Source: Undaria pinnatifida (Eukaryota; Sar; Phaeophyceae; Laminariales; Alariaceae). From it: a DNA stretch of 64,000 nt. Below, in pieces: positions 21,265 through 31,268 of this stretch. The stretch covers positions 9,834,120 to 9,898,119 of the forward strand of contig JABAKD010000002.1 of the NCBI GenBank assembly GCA_012845835.1, read 5' to 3'. The number at the start of each line of letters is the position of its first letter. The first letter of the stretch is position 1. The notes beneath the pieces were generated by a model that saw only the letters and a program-made list of their open reading frames with translations, did not search any database and was not told the origin of the DNA. The position numbers and the translations under genes are program-made.

Positions 21265-23540
21265 CTCAGTCCAAACCCAAGCTCCAATACCAGGCTCAAC
21301 TCCACCCCCACCCCCACTCCAACCATCACCCCCACGCCCAGTTCCACCTCCACCATCACCTTCACCCTACCCCCAACCCCCTTCGCGTTTACCCACCGTC
21401 AAGGGAGCCGTCCCCGCTGCGGCCATCACCCCGCGTCCTGGTCATCGCACATATCTCCGTACCGGTGCCCCCAGCACTGGATGCGCTTCGTCTCCCGTGT
21501 CCGGGGTACTGGCTCCGCTGCCACGTTCATCAGCACCATGGGCAATACCATTGCCCCCTTCTACACCACTGCCACCAACACCAGCACCACCTCTCACCCT
21601 GGCGCCCTACCATTAAACCCTCCGTCCTAGTCATCGCACATCTCTCCGTACCCGGTGCCCCCAGCACTGGATGCGCTTCGTCTTCGGTGGGTACTTGATC
21701 CGCTGCTACTTTCATCAGCAACACGGGCAACATCATTGCCGCCATCTTCTCCAACAATGCCACCACCACCAGCGCCATCTTTCACCCTGGCGCGCTACCA
21801 TCAAACCCTCCGTCCTGGTCATCGCACATCTCTCCGTACCCGGTGCCCCCAGCACTGGATGCGCTTCATCTTCGGCGTCCGGGTTACTGGCTCCGCGGCC
21901 ACTCTCATCAGCACCATCGGCAACACCATTGCCATCCTCTCCACCAATGCCACCAGTGGCGGCTGTACCTATTCCCCTCCTCAGGCTCAAACATACCCCC
22001 ACGCCAACCATCACCGCCACCCTCAGCCCCACCTCCATCCCTGCCCCCACTCCCATCTCCACCCTCGCCCCCGCCCCCAGCAGTAACCCCTGCTACCCCC
22101 CGTCGCGGTTGCTTACCCGTGGTCGAGGGTGCCGACCCCGCTGCCGCTGCCACCATCCTGACCGTCGAACCCACCGGCCTGGCCGTCGCTCGTCCCGATG
22201 CCTCCAGCACTGGAAGCGCCTTCCGCGTCCGGGGTACTGGCTCTACTTCCACTTCCACCAGCACCGCCGTTAGCACCAGAACCAGAACCGCTACCGCCAT
22301 CGCCAGAGGCTCCACCGCTAACCTTGGCGCGCTTGAAAGTCCTGTCGTTCTCGTCGTCCCCAGTCCAACCCCCAACCCCATAACCAGCACCATACTCCTC
22401 CCCAGTCCAAACCCAAGCTCCAATACCAGGCTCAACCCCACCGTCACCCCCACTCCAACCATCACCCCCACGCCTAGCTCCGCCTCCACCATCACCTTCA
22501 CCCTACCCCCACCTTCCTTCGCGTTTATCTATCGTCAAGGGAGCCGTCCCCGCTGCGGCCATCACCCCGACCATCAGACCGTCCTGGTCATCGCACATAT
22601 CTCCATACCGTTGCCCCCAGCACTGAATACGCTTCGTCTCCCGTGTCCGGGGTACTGGATCCGCTGCCACGTTCATCAGCACCATGGGCAATACCATTGC
22701 CCCCTTCTACACCAATGCCACCAACACCAACGCCACCTCTCACCCTGGCAACTACCATCAGACCCACCGTCCTGATCATCGCACATCTCTCCGTACCCGG
22801 TGCCCCCAGTACTGGATGCGCTTCGTCTTGGGCGGGTACTTGATCCGCTGCTACTTTCATCAGCAACACGGGCAACATCATTGCCGCCATCTTCTCCAAC
22901 AATGCCACCACCACCAGCGCCATCTTTCACCCTGGCGCGCTACAATCAAACCCTCCGTCCTGATCATCGCACATCTCTCCGTACCCGGTGCCCCCAGCAC
23001 TGGATGCGCTTCATCCTCGGCGTCCGGGGTACTGGCTCCGCGGCCACTCTCATCAGCACCATCGGCAACACCATTGCCATCCTCTCCACCAATGTCACCA
23101 GTGGCGGCTGTACCTATTCCCCTCCTCAGGCTCAAACCTACCCCCACGCCAACCATCATCGCCACCCTCAGCCCCACCTCCATCCCCGCCCCCACTCCCA
23201 TCTCCACCCTCGCCCCCGCCCCCAGCAGTAACCCCTGCTACCCCCCGTCGCGGTTGCTTACCCGTGGTCGAGGGTGCCGACCCCGCTGCCGCTGCCACCA
23301 TCCTGACCGTCGGACCCACCGGCCTGGCCGTCGCTCGTCCCGATGCCCCCAGCACTGGAAACGCCTTCCTTGTCCGGGGTACTGGCTCCACTACCACCAG
23401 CACCGCCGTTAGCACCAGAACCAGAACCGCTACCGCCATCGCCAGAGGCTCCACCGCTAACCTTGGCGCGCTTGAAAGTCCTGTCGTTCTCGTCGTCCCC
23501 AGTCCAACCCCCAACCCCATAACCAGTACCATACCCACAG
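21265..23540. repeat. 1.14-kb tandem duplication
   Basis: Two copies (about 21265-22402 and 22403-23540) line up at an offset of 1136-1145 bp. For example ATG codons at 21655, 21843 and 22198 correspond to 22800, 22988 and 23343. Identity is above 90% by eye. Inside each copy, shorter blocks of about 190-235 bp, marked by CCCCCAGCACTGGATGCGCT, recur two or three times, so the region expanded at two scales. On the minus strand it carries the 3' part of the Gly/Ser-rich exon and its donor. Confidence 0.85.
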
Positions 23541-24006
23541 TCAGAGCCACCCCCGAGCCAAGCTGTAGACCAACCCCTGAAGTCGGCCTCGGCCTCAAAA
23601 ACAGCCGACGACGAATCGATGCTACTTCCATCAGCAGCAAGAGCGGCAACCGCAGGCGCGTCGACGGCGTCGCCACCCGTATGATCCACAACATCGTTTT
23701 CCAACCGCAGCCGTTTTTTTCCCTTGGCGACAGCCCCGCCATCGGCACTGCCACTGCTGCCGCCGCCGCCGCCGCCCGCGACACCGCTTGGCCCTCCCAT
23801 GTCCTCGGGGGGCATCTGGCTGGTAGAGCCTTGTGGGCTTGCTGGTGCTGCTGGTGCTGCTGGTGCTGCTGGTGCTGCAGCCGCCGCCACCTCCCTCGCA
23901 ACTCCCGGCCCCACGTCGCGGTTCCAGTCAGCGCTGGCAATTATGTCAAAGTCTCTAAAGGCCTCGGACGCGTCTATGCTGAAGGTATAATCTCCGAGAA
24001 GAGGAC
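23262..24006 (-). CDS. Internal exon of a Gly/Ser/Ala-rich hypothetical protein
   Basis: The minus-strand exon begins after the acceptor GTGCCCAG and ends at a strong donor, CACGG|GTAAGC. The open frame (about 248 codons) starts with an ordered segment (LLGDYTFSIDASEAFRDFDI, then ASADWNRDVG). It continues with Ala/Pro repeats (APAAPAAPAAPAS), a Gly/Ser run, a basic patch (KGKKRLRLE), FKRAKVSGG and a Gly/Ser-rich tail. The basic patches could be nuclear-localisation signals, which is inference only. The last 280 bp of the exon and its donor lie in the tandem duplication and recur at 22117-22400, so the gene may have gained an extra exon copy. No family is recognised. Confidence 0.5.
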
Positions 24007-24369
24007 CTGGGCACGTTCGGGTGAGTGGTGAATCAGTGGGTTTATTATGATGTGTATTATTAGGATTGTTGTCGTTGTTGTTGTTGTACAGCTCCTCGAC
24101 AAACCCTAAAATTGAAAATGAGGACGCCCTAGGATTTTTGATGTGTCCATGACAGTCGTGTTCAATACCTGGTATCCGACGAAGCCTCCTATCGGGCATC
24201 GTGTTGTCGAATTGCTTTCCACGAAAACGTGCGATCACATTCCTATTATTGTCAACTTTCCACAATAATGTGCAATCGCAGCTGGCGTAGTTGTTATGGT
24301 TTCATAGAAACATGCCGTCGCAGCTGACGTACTCGAAACAATTTGTTTTAAAAAGGCAACCGAGTGGTT
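24007..24369. other. Upstream flank or intron of the Gly-rich exon
   Basis: The minus-strand frame stays open into Asn-rich text (GTT repeats near 24060-24090), but its composition changes abruptly at the acceptor. I treat it as intron. A small direct repeat GTGCAATCGCAGCTG / GCCGTCGCAGCTG lies near 24270-24325. Confidence 0.35.
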
Positions 24370-24720
24370 CAGCAGAATACTGTAGCACAGGCTGATTCAC
24401 GCTAAACGTCCCATTTTTTTTCCACGGCGGAAGTTCACACTTTCTACGTTAGATGGACGCTTGATTTTTTTTCACACGTGTGCTGTGAACCCTTTCTTTG
24501 CCCAATCGCTACCTGGGGACTTTTTTTTTATCCTGACAGATAGTTGGTAACTTGGATTTGTTTGGATGGTTGGGCCTCCTTAGCCGCCATTTTTCCGGCG
24601 GAAAAGCAGGAAGAAACACCCCGTTAGGTATCACTTTCGCCGTGTCTCATAGAGCACGTGTGTGTGCCCAATTTTTAAGGTCCGTCTCGAAAACACAGCG
24701 TGGACGCTTGGAGTTTTAGT
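24370..24720. mobile_element. Family H element, left part
   Basis: The left end GCACAGGCTGATTCACGCTA matches the CAGGCTGGTTCACG terminus at 59470. Phrases GAGCACGTGTGTGTGCCCAA and GTCTCGAAAACACAGCGTGG align with 59735-59790 and 14105-14160. A matching right end (TTAGCTTGAACCAGCCTG) is found only at 26103-26170. The element may therefore span to there with later insertions, including the family D copy at 25025. Confidence 0.45.
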
Positions 24721-24904
24721 TCAGAAAAACGGCGTAATCTTGTGCACTGTATCGCAATTACTTACTTCCAGAACATGATCGATATTTTTGCCTGCCATAA
24801 TATGTCTTACCTGCGAAAGCATCGATCCTATTCCGTCAACTCTTCCAAAATTTGCGCGGAACATTTTCGAGGCATTTTCCAGGAATTTTCCAGGCGTTTT
24901 CGAG

Positions 24905-25012
24905 GAATGGAATCATCCCACGGTAGGGGGGGGGCAGAAGATTCTGAGAATTTTCTTAGCTCCTAACATGATGAATGATGTCACCCGAAACATGACTTCG
25001 AAGGCGTTATTT
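24905..25012 (-). repeat. Diverged relative of the 178-bp repeat
   Basis: AGATTCTGAGAATTTTCTTAG, then CACCCGAAACATGACTTCGA and AGGCGTT match the 18.4-18.9-kb units in order. It is a single partial copy ending next to the family D element. Confidence 0.55.
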
Positions 25013-25024
25013 GGCCCGACCAAT

Positions 25025-25300
25025 ATATATATTATAAAAATTAAATATACACTCCAGCTGTGAGATCGAAGATTTTGTCGAAACTCATCTTTGCAAAGCT
25101 ATCTGTGATACTCCGATCGCGCGTATTAGGGGTTGTGTGTCCTCATTAAGGATAGAGGTCGGCGACTCCCCTTGCAACTACAGTGTAGCTATCAGGGTCA
25201 ACAGGGTGATGTTAGTCAGTCTGTTCGCGGAAACTATAAAACCCGTTTCTGAGGGGAACAAAATCTGACAGCTGTAAAAGGAAATGCATCCGTTTGTTAT
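25025..25300 (-). mobile_element. Family D element, copy 2 (inverted)
   Basis: The core runs from CAGCTGTGAGATCGAAG (25055) to AAATCTGACAGCTG (ending 25274). It is the reverse complement of the copies at 3255 and 33449, with GGCGACTCCCCTTGCAACTA and GGGTCAACAGGGTGATG in common. Confidence 0.7.
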
Positions 25301-25460
25301 CAAGTGAATCCTGTAAGTCGAATAACCGGTGAGGGGAGGGCGGAGTTTTTAAGAACCTGGGGGCAAAAAGGGAGGCGGCGGGGGGGGGAGGGGGGGGGGG
25401 GGGTCGAATCCTGTAAGTCCAATAACCGGTGAGGGGAGGGCGGAGTTTTTATATATTTTT
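25301..25460. repeat. 48-bp direct duplication around a G-rich tract
   Basis: GAATCCTGTAAGTCGAATAA followed by CCGGTGAGGGGAGGGCGGAG occurs at about 25304 and again at about 25406 with one change. The DNA between is almost pure G with A (25370-25403). Confidence 0.75.
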
Positions 25461-26085
25461 TTTCATTCGCTACGGGGTAGGGGTATGTAGTCTAAGAAAA
25501 TAAAAACTCTCGTTGAATTTATCAAGCTAACCGATACCAGGTAGTTATTTTAGTTCTACGATGGTTGAAGAGCTCAACCAGTCAGAAACGTTCGGCCCAA
25601 AACGTTCGGCCAACCCCTATGCCGCGGGGTGTGGTGACTCGATGCCTTAGAGGGTCTGGAAGGGGTCTGGTCAGAAAAAAGAAAAACAAAGCAGCAGTTT
25701 CGTAGTGGTTCCTTCCTGTAGAAACGCCTGAATATTACCGTTGGAATTGTATGAGCGGGCAATTCACCTTGCTTCGTGTGCAATGTGTATCTCTGTTTTA
25801 TCGTAGTTTCGTGACCACAGCAGCAGCAGAGCTCGTCTCTCTCTCTCCAGGAGGCATTGGCACGGGCACCGCTTGTGCTGAATGGAAATGGGTGGAAATA
25901 TCAGCTTAACGTGCAGAACGCACACGCACACACTGACCTTAGCGGCCGGGACACAGATTCACCGCTAGCGCCAACCCTTAGTCCAAAACAAAAACAACTG
26001 TGGTTATGTACGTCACCCTCTTCCGTCGTGTGATTCGGTGTGACGCCAAAGAGGAGTAGCTATTGCAAGCGGCATCATTCGTTGG
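25461..26085. other. Unassigned spacer
   Basis: No supported gene. There are short CAG and CT microsatellites near 25820-25848. Confidence 0.3.
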
Positions 26086-26200
26086 GGAGAAAAAATGTGG
26101 TGTTTAGCTTGAACCAGCCTGCATGACAGCCCACATGTCATGGTCTTCGTGTTTAGCTTGAACCAGCCTGCATGGCATCCCACATGCCATGGTCTTCGTT
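26086..26200 (+). repeat. Tandem hairpin repeat with a compensatory change (family H right end)
   Basis: A 49-bp unit (TGTTTAGCTTGAACCAGCCT then a hairpin then TGGTCTTCG) is present twice. Each unit holds a 7-bp stem with a 7-nt loop: CATGACA/TGTCATG at 26122-26142 and CATGGCA/TGCCATG at 26171-26191. The two stems differ by an A-T to G-C pair swap that keeps the pairing. The GAACCAGCCTG phrase is the family H right terminus also seen at 60222. Confidence 0.7.
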
Positions 26201-26284
26201 GTTGTTATTTCCTTTTTTTTCGGTTTCGCGGGAGTTTTCGACTGCGCAGGATTTTCCCGTGTTGGAGCGCTTTTGGCGCCTTAG

Positions 26285-26832
26285 GATTAGGTTTGGAATT
26301 ATCGGCACTATTAATAGCAATGGCACTATTCAACCCGCACTATGGAGGGAAGTATCACTACTCATCCGACACTATTAGAGGGCAGTAGCACTATTCAGTC
26401 GGCACTATAAAGAGCAGTTGCACTATTCCACCGGCACTATAAAGAGCATTTGCACTATTCCACCGGCACTATAAAGAGCAATGGCACTATTCAATCGACA
26501 CTATAGAGAGCAATGACGCAATTTACCGGCATTTTAAAGGCCAGTTGCACTATTCGACCGACCTTATAAAGAGAAATGGAACTATTCAATCGGCACTACA
26601 ACGAGCAATGGAACTATTCAACCGGCACTATAAAGAGCAGTTGCACTATTCCACCGGTACTATGAAGAGCAATGACAGTATTCAACCGGCGTTATAAAGA
26701 GCAGTTGCAGTACTCAACCGGCACTACAGAGAGCAATGGCGCTATTCCACCGGCAATATAAAGAACAGTTGCACTACTTCACCGGCACTATCTAGGAAAG
26801 TTGCACTATTCAACCGGCACTATAGAGAGTAG
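26285..26832. repeat. Tandem array of MITE-1 ends, unit about 37 bp
   Basis: About 15 units of ACCGGCACTATAAAGAGCAG followed by TTGCACTATTCA, with small variants. The core GGCACTATA is the MITE-1 terminus, so the array looks like an expanded MITE end. It begins 15-20 bp past the donor of the exon at 26848-27034 and would lie in the downstream intron. Confidence 0.75.
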
Positions 26833-26847
26833 CTAATGGCGACCCAC

Positions 26848-27034
26848 CGGTCATCGCCCACGGTCTGCGTTCTTCGTCTTCTTTCTCCGCCTTTTCTTGT
26901 TCCTTCGGCTCGGCGGGCGGCGCTTTCGAGTCCGAAGAAGTTTTCTTCTTTGGCGCCTTCTTTTTCGCCTTGGGCTTAGGCTTCGCCTTCGCCTTCGGCT
27001 TGGGCTTGGCTTGCGACGGCGGTGGAGGCATCGT
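26848..27034 (-). CDS. Lys/Pro/Ala-rich exon, hypothetical protein
   Basis: Minus strand. The acceptor TTGTTGTCAGAG precedes ACG ATG CCT, and the donor is ACCG|GTGGGT. The frame encodes MPPPPSQAKPKPKAKAKPKP and then a KKK-rich stretch, ending in an acidic EEKEDEERRPWAM-like tail. With the acceptor after CAGAG, the phase fits the exon at 27240-27360 exactly (phase 0 to phase 0), giving a 205-bp intron. The composition suggests a flexible, highly charged linker. No domain is recognised. Confidence 0.5.
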
Positions 27035-27239
27035 CTCTGACAACAATGGCGACAGAAGGGGTCACAGCAGGTCAAGTACACCTCGAGTGACCGCACGAGC
27101 AAAAGACAGGCTCCGGTTCTGATGTTTCAACACGAACTCACACCATCCGAAACAACAACGGCCACAGCAGCAATGCCGTGCCGGCGCGGCGTTTATCCCA
27201 AAGTAACAACGTCTTTTCGTAAATATATCTGTACATCAC

Positions 27240-27360
27240 CTTTGGTTTTTTAGGCATCGCGGTATTCTGCAGGTCCGCTAAGTCCGGTCGCTCTGCCAAA
27301 TATGTTAGGCCATCATCAATCGGATCCACGAAAATCAGAACGTGGTTCGCCGGGACACAG
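27240..27360 (-). CDS. Short exon of the same candidate minus-strand gene
   Basis: Minus strand. The acceptor CCGAAAACAG and donor CCAAAG|GTGATG bound 121 bp. After one base completing a split codon, the 40 codons read VPANHVLIFVDPIDDGLTYL and then AERPDLADLQNT and a KKPK end, an unrepetitive protein-like sequence. The exon ends in phase 0 and joins the Lys/Pro-rich exon downstream in frame. I do not recognise the family. Confidence 0.5.
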
Positions 27361-28275
27361 CTGTTTTCGGCAAATGGTTTATATTGACACTACGAGTATA
27401 TGTTACCAGGCAAATACTCTTAGGTACCGGGTAGTAAGTAAGAAGGTAAATCGGTACAAGTATGGTCTACGGGTTGACATCGATAGATATTGCTCTATTT
27501 ATTTAACAGCTGGAAAATGCCGACATATATCAGCGAAACGAAGGGATGGAAGCCATCAATATAATCGTCAGAAGCGTAAGGCGGGAGGAGTGGAGGAGAG
27601 GGGGGGCGGGGCGAGGAGGGGGGGGGGGGAGGCTACGGTTATTCTAAACAAAAGCCTGATTTGTCGGCGAGAGCCCTGTCAAGCAATGGCTACAGTGACA
27701 AAAACACAAAAAAAAACATAAATTAGGTGGGATTACATAAACGGCATGACATGAAAGACAATCCACAATTTCAAGAATTCCAATGACGGAAACTCTAGAG
27801 TAAATCGTGGCTAAATCGAGGGTGCAAAAAAAAAAGCAAACTATCGACGCTGCAGTTTTCCGTTTAGGCCGAGACAGGGGTGGGGGTATACTAAAATCGA
27901 GTACAAAGAAACGAAAAGGCGGCGAAATACGAACAGAAACATTTATGATATAAACATGCGGGACGACTAGAACACGCGGCACGAACATGATACGTACGAA
28001 CATGTGAAAGGATAACCGTGTCCATAACGGCACGTAGTACGTCCAGGGAACGCTGCAGGAGGCGTTACGGTAGCCCGGACTCTCGGCCAGTACAACAGCC
28101 CGTACAGCCGTAGGGTACATCTTCCCGTCGTAGCTTGGGCATGGTCACGACATTATCAGGAGACGGTCAGCCCTACCTCCCATCCCTCCCTTGCTTCCAT
28201 CTGCAATGGAGGGACACACTCTTCAACATGTTATTTCTTGTTTTTCTGAGAGCTGAAGCTTGCAACCGGACTTAC
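27361..28275. other. Intron or intergenic DNA, no exon placed
   Basis: Contains a purine-rich block (27580-27640) and scattered AG/GT sites. A possible minus-strand acceptor, CTCCATTGCAG, lies near 28207, but the following frames close quickly. Confidence 0.3.
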
Positions 28276-28414
28276 CTGACAGCAGTCCAAGCGCGTACCC
28301 TTCGGCTATGGTATGTACTAATCTTGGTTGGCCATATCGCAGTAGCCAACGCATGGCCCCGTTTTCTAGTGTACTCCTGACTAACTTGAAAACCTCGGGG
28401 TCTTCATCGAATTC
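28276..28414 (-). CDS. Candidate exon with consensus donor
   Basis: Minus strand. The 139-bp open stretch ends at a textbook donor, CTGTCAG|GTAAGT. It reads EFDEDPEVFKLVRSTLENGA and then MRWLLRYGQPRLVHTIAEGY, a non-repetitive amphipathic sequence. The 5' boundary is uncertain: an in-frame TGA lies directly upstream and the nearest AG has no pyrimidine tract. A competing donor (CCGCGCG|GTGAGA) ends a different frame at about 28419. It may belong with the exons at 27240 and 26848. No family is recognised. Confidence 0.35.
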
Positions 28415-28979
28415 TCACCGCGCGGCTTAAACCTTGTTAACCGGACACCGAGTTTCTTCCCCATCTTAGAAACTGTCTTCTGGTAGTGGCTCCTACGAGC
28501 TTCCAGGTTCTGTCGAGGGAGGGGGCGGGGGCGGAGGGAGGGAGGGCGAAGGGGGCTTAGGTTTTGCTTGCCTTAGCCATTTGACCATTGACCAAGCATG
28601 CCTTTCGAGACGGAGCACCGTTCATAATCTGAATAGAGACTCATCGAACGCTTGGGCGCTCATTACGCTTATATATTACGTGAAACGTAAGCGTTTATTT
28701 TCGTCCCCTTCCTGTTTCACCGGTTCTGTCGAGCTGTCGAGCTGTCGAGGGGCAGGGGCGGTATGATACCGGTATCAGCCAATACAAAAACGACTACATT
28801 TATTGGGCGTGAGGATTCAGGCGAGAGATAAACATCGTCATGAAGTTGTTGTTGTATTTGGCGTTCTTCACGCTGAATGGTGGGAAGCCTCAAAGTTGGG
28901 GAACTAGCGTACAGGTTTCGTTTTCGCTGTCGGCTGTGCAGTATTGCGCTGGAAAATTACCGTCCGCGGGAGTGTGAGG
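28415..28979. other. Unassigned spacer
   Basis: A G-rich run lies near 28515-28550 and a GAGCTGTC triplet repeat near 28728-28748. No supported gene. Confidence 0.3.
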
Positions 28980-29985
28980 ATGGCCCAAAAAAACGCGAAA
29001 AACGACAGGACAACCTGCCGCCAGAACGCCAAGACAACACAATGACAAAATGAAAAAGCGACGAAAATGATGGACCGGCAAAAAAGTCAAAACGACCAAA
29101 CGCCCGAAACGACTGAATGTCCAAACGACTAAAGGACTAAACGACCAAACCAATAACAAGAAAACTAGGAAAAAAAAAAGCAAAACAGCAAAACACCAAA
29201 CCGACGACAAAACGAAAAAAACGACAAAACGACAAAACGACAAAACGGCAAAATGACCAAACACGATTACACGGCTAAACGACAAAATGACGCAACGACG
29301 AAACGACAAAACGACAAAATGACCAAACACGATTACACGGCTAAACGACACAACGACTCAACGACTAACACGATTAAACGACTAAACGACTAAACGACCA
29401 AACGACTGACGAAAAACTGTAAAACAGCAAATCGATGACTGAACGACTAAACGACTAAACTGCAAAACGGGAAAATAGCCGAACGAAAAAATGACGGCCA
29501 CAAAACGACAAAACGAAAATCTTGACAAAACGGCAGATTTACTAAATTACAAAACGACTAAACGAAAAACACACAAAACGATGAACAACGATAGGATGGC
29601 AAACCGGCGAAACGAGCAAAATTATGAAAAATAATTAAACGACCGAAGTACAAAACGAGAACACGAGACGCGACCGAACGAGAAACGACCTAACGTCAAT
29701 GCGACAACACCACCGAACGACAACACTACAACTCGACCAAATGACTAAACGACAGAAAAACTAAACAGCGAAACATGATACCACGACAAAACGACAAAAT
29801 CGACATTTCGAGTAAACAATAAAACGACAAAACAACGAAACAACAACATGGCATAACGACAAAACGCCTAATAAACGACTAAACGACCAAACCGACAGAG
29901 CGATAACAAAGACATTCAACTCCAAAACGACAAAATGACCACAACGACGAAACGAACAAGCGATAAACGATGAACGATGAACGAC
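28980..29985. repeat. 1-kb AAACGAC-type low-complexity array
   Basis: Almost every 8-10 bases carry AAACGAC or AACGACAAA, with substitutions (AAATGAC, AAACGGC). There is a higher-order phrase of about 65-75 bp near 29235-29345 (GACCAAACACGATTACACGG occurs twice). Open frames here, such as minus-strand Val/Phe/Leu-rich ones, are translations of the repeat. It ends in CAGCAGCAGCAGCAACAGC. Confidence 0.8.
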
Positions 29986-30028
29986 ATCAGCAGCAGCAGC
30001 AACAGCAAAAGACGCGCTAGCCAGAGTA

Positions 30029-30225
30029 GTGGTCCCTCTGTAGTGCCGATATACGCACTATAGAATGAAATATCGGCACTACGGCCGCTACCTTCGCTAC
30101 TCCGAACACTGCCACGACTGATTGTTGATTTTATAATACCTGCGCCAAACGGTTTCACAGGTACTATTGCAGACAACCGACACTACTCAGCTCACCCTAC
30201 TTAACCGCTGCTATGGAGAGACCAC
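30029..30225. mobile_element. MITE-1 element, copy c
   Basis: The left end GTGGTCCCTCTGTAGTGCCG and right end GCTGCTATGGAGAGACCAC are inverted counterparts of the MITE-1 type. The inside has ATATCGGCACTACGG and CACAGGTACTATTGC. The exon at 30257-30352 lies about 30 bp beyond. Confidence 0.6.
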
Positions 30226-30256
30226 CACCGTGGCTACAGTCGAAGCAACACTGTAC

Positions 30257-30352
30257 CTTAATCTTAGCGTCGAATGTTGCCTTCCGTAGGTCCTTCTTTT
30301 TCTTATCCTCCTCCTGTTTGGAGAGGTCAGCCAATGCTTCAAGTTGGTGGTC
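30257..30352 (-). CDS. Charged 32-codon exon, hypothetical
   Basis: Minus strand. The acceptor GATTCCAAACAG and donor ATTAAG|GTACAG bound exactly 96 bp, phase 0 at both ends. It encodes DHQLEALADLSKQEEDKKKK and then DLRKATFDAKIK, a highly charged helix that would suit a coiled coil. It may be in one gene with the exon at 31165-31268. No family can be named. Confidence 0.5.
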
Positions 30353-30640
30353 CTGTTTGGAATCGGGAGCAAGAAAAGCCAGTCAAAAAGTGATCCCTGC
30401 GATGCTATAATTCCGAGACATTTCGATACAACCGATGGTTCCATTATTTGTGCCAATTATGAGCCCATCGATGGGATCGCCATTCCACTGAAGTAGGATC
30501 CCATCCCCCCTGCAAACATTATCTATCTGTAGCTCTTGCAGAACGAAAACACCAACGATCCGCGACAGCTTCCCCGAGAGATTTACAGTAGATCCCAAAG
30601 TTGGCATCTGATATATCTGATCTGTCCGGAGTGCCAAGTG
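30353..30640 (-). pseudogene. Possible exon or duplicated exon remnant
   Basis: On the minus strand, after TGTTTGCAG (exon would start at 30509), a frame reads GDGILLQWNGDPIDGLIIGT and then NNGTIGCIEM. It resembles one beta-propeller blade in pattern, but no consensus donor follows and the frame stops at 30383. It could be an exon with a weak donor (ATCG|GTTGTA) or a decayed copy. Confidence 0.25.
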
Positions 30641-30649
30641 TTATCATAA

Positions 30650-31170
30650 CTCCGTTCGCACTGCTTCCGACCATGGCCGTTTCTCCGCTTCAATCTGGAT
30701 GATCTATCATGCACGGCTCATGTCTTCCGGGTGGGATCTATACCGTACGGCTCTTGGACAATTCATTTCATAACAACAACTATTTTCGAGAGGGTTACGC
30801 TATTTTTTTCTACTATTATAATACTTTCTGGGAATGTTCACGAGTGATTGATGTTGAAGATCATGCTGCGCATTGATCGGATGACCTGTCACATCAACCG
30901 ATGATCTGTCAAACACAACAGTAAACATAGTAATAAAGGGTCTAGATGGTTTAGATCGGGGTCTGTCCGATGTGCGAAACAAATGTTCAGAGGTTACCCC
31001 GGCAAAAACGGCACCGACTGTTATCACCGCGTTCCACGACGCTGCGTAGCTCAACCCCTGATTTATATTATCTGCACAATCCAGATCATGCTTTCCGGGT
31101 GAGATTTGTACGATGCGGCTCTTGCACAAGATCTCATAATAAACGCTATCGACACTGTCCTCACCACGTT
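30650..31170 (-). repeat. Duplicated segment near the charged exons
   Basis: ATCATGCTTTCCGGGTGAGA followed by a GTACGATGCGGCTCTTG phrase near 31085-31130 has a diverged second copy near 30715-30760 (CTCATGTCTTCCGGGTGGGA). CGTTCCACGATGC (about 31167) also recurs as CGTTCCACGACGC (about 31029). Part of the gene region was therefore duplicated, including a stretch that reads SWNV in one copy and SWNA in the other. Confidence 0.45.
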
Positions 31171-31268
31171 CCACGATGCTAGCTCTTGCTCCTTCGCTTT
31201 CATGTCCGTGGGTTTTGCCAGATCCTCAAACTTGTACTTCTCAGTGTGCTTCTTGGGGGGGCTTTCCT
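31165..31268 (-). CDS. Lys/Glu-rich exon, hypothetical
   Basis: Minus strand. The acceptor GACCGTTTCCACAG and donor GAACGTG|GTGAGG bound 104 bp. The frame reads HTEKYKFEDLAKPTDMKAKE and then QELASWNV after a Lys/Pro-rich start. Both splice sites are good. A run of seven C residues near the acceptor makes the frame there sensitive to a one-base error. It is likely upstream of the 96-bp exon at 30257. No family can be named. Confidence 0.5.

Noticed and set aside
23258-24265. Extending the Gly-rich exon upstream to an ATG near 24265
   Set aside because: The composition changes at the acceptor at 24006 and the upstream part is Asn-rich from GTT repeats, so I kept the exon start at the acceptor.
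28890-29351. 153-codon hydrophobic minus-strand frame
   Set aside because: Lies in the AAACGAC-type array and is its translation, without a membrane-protein pattern or splice context.
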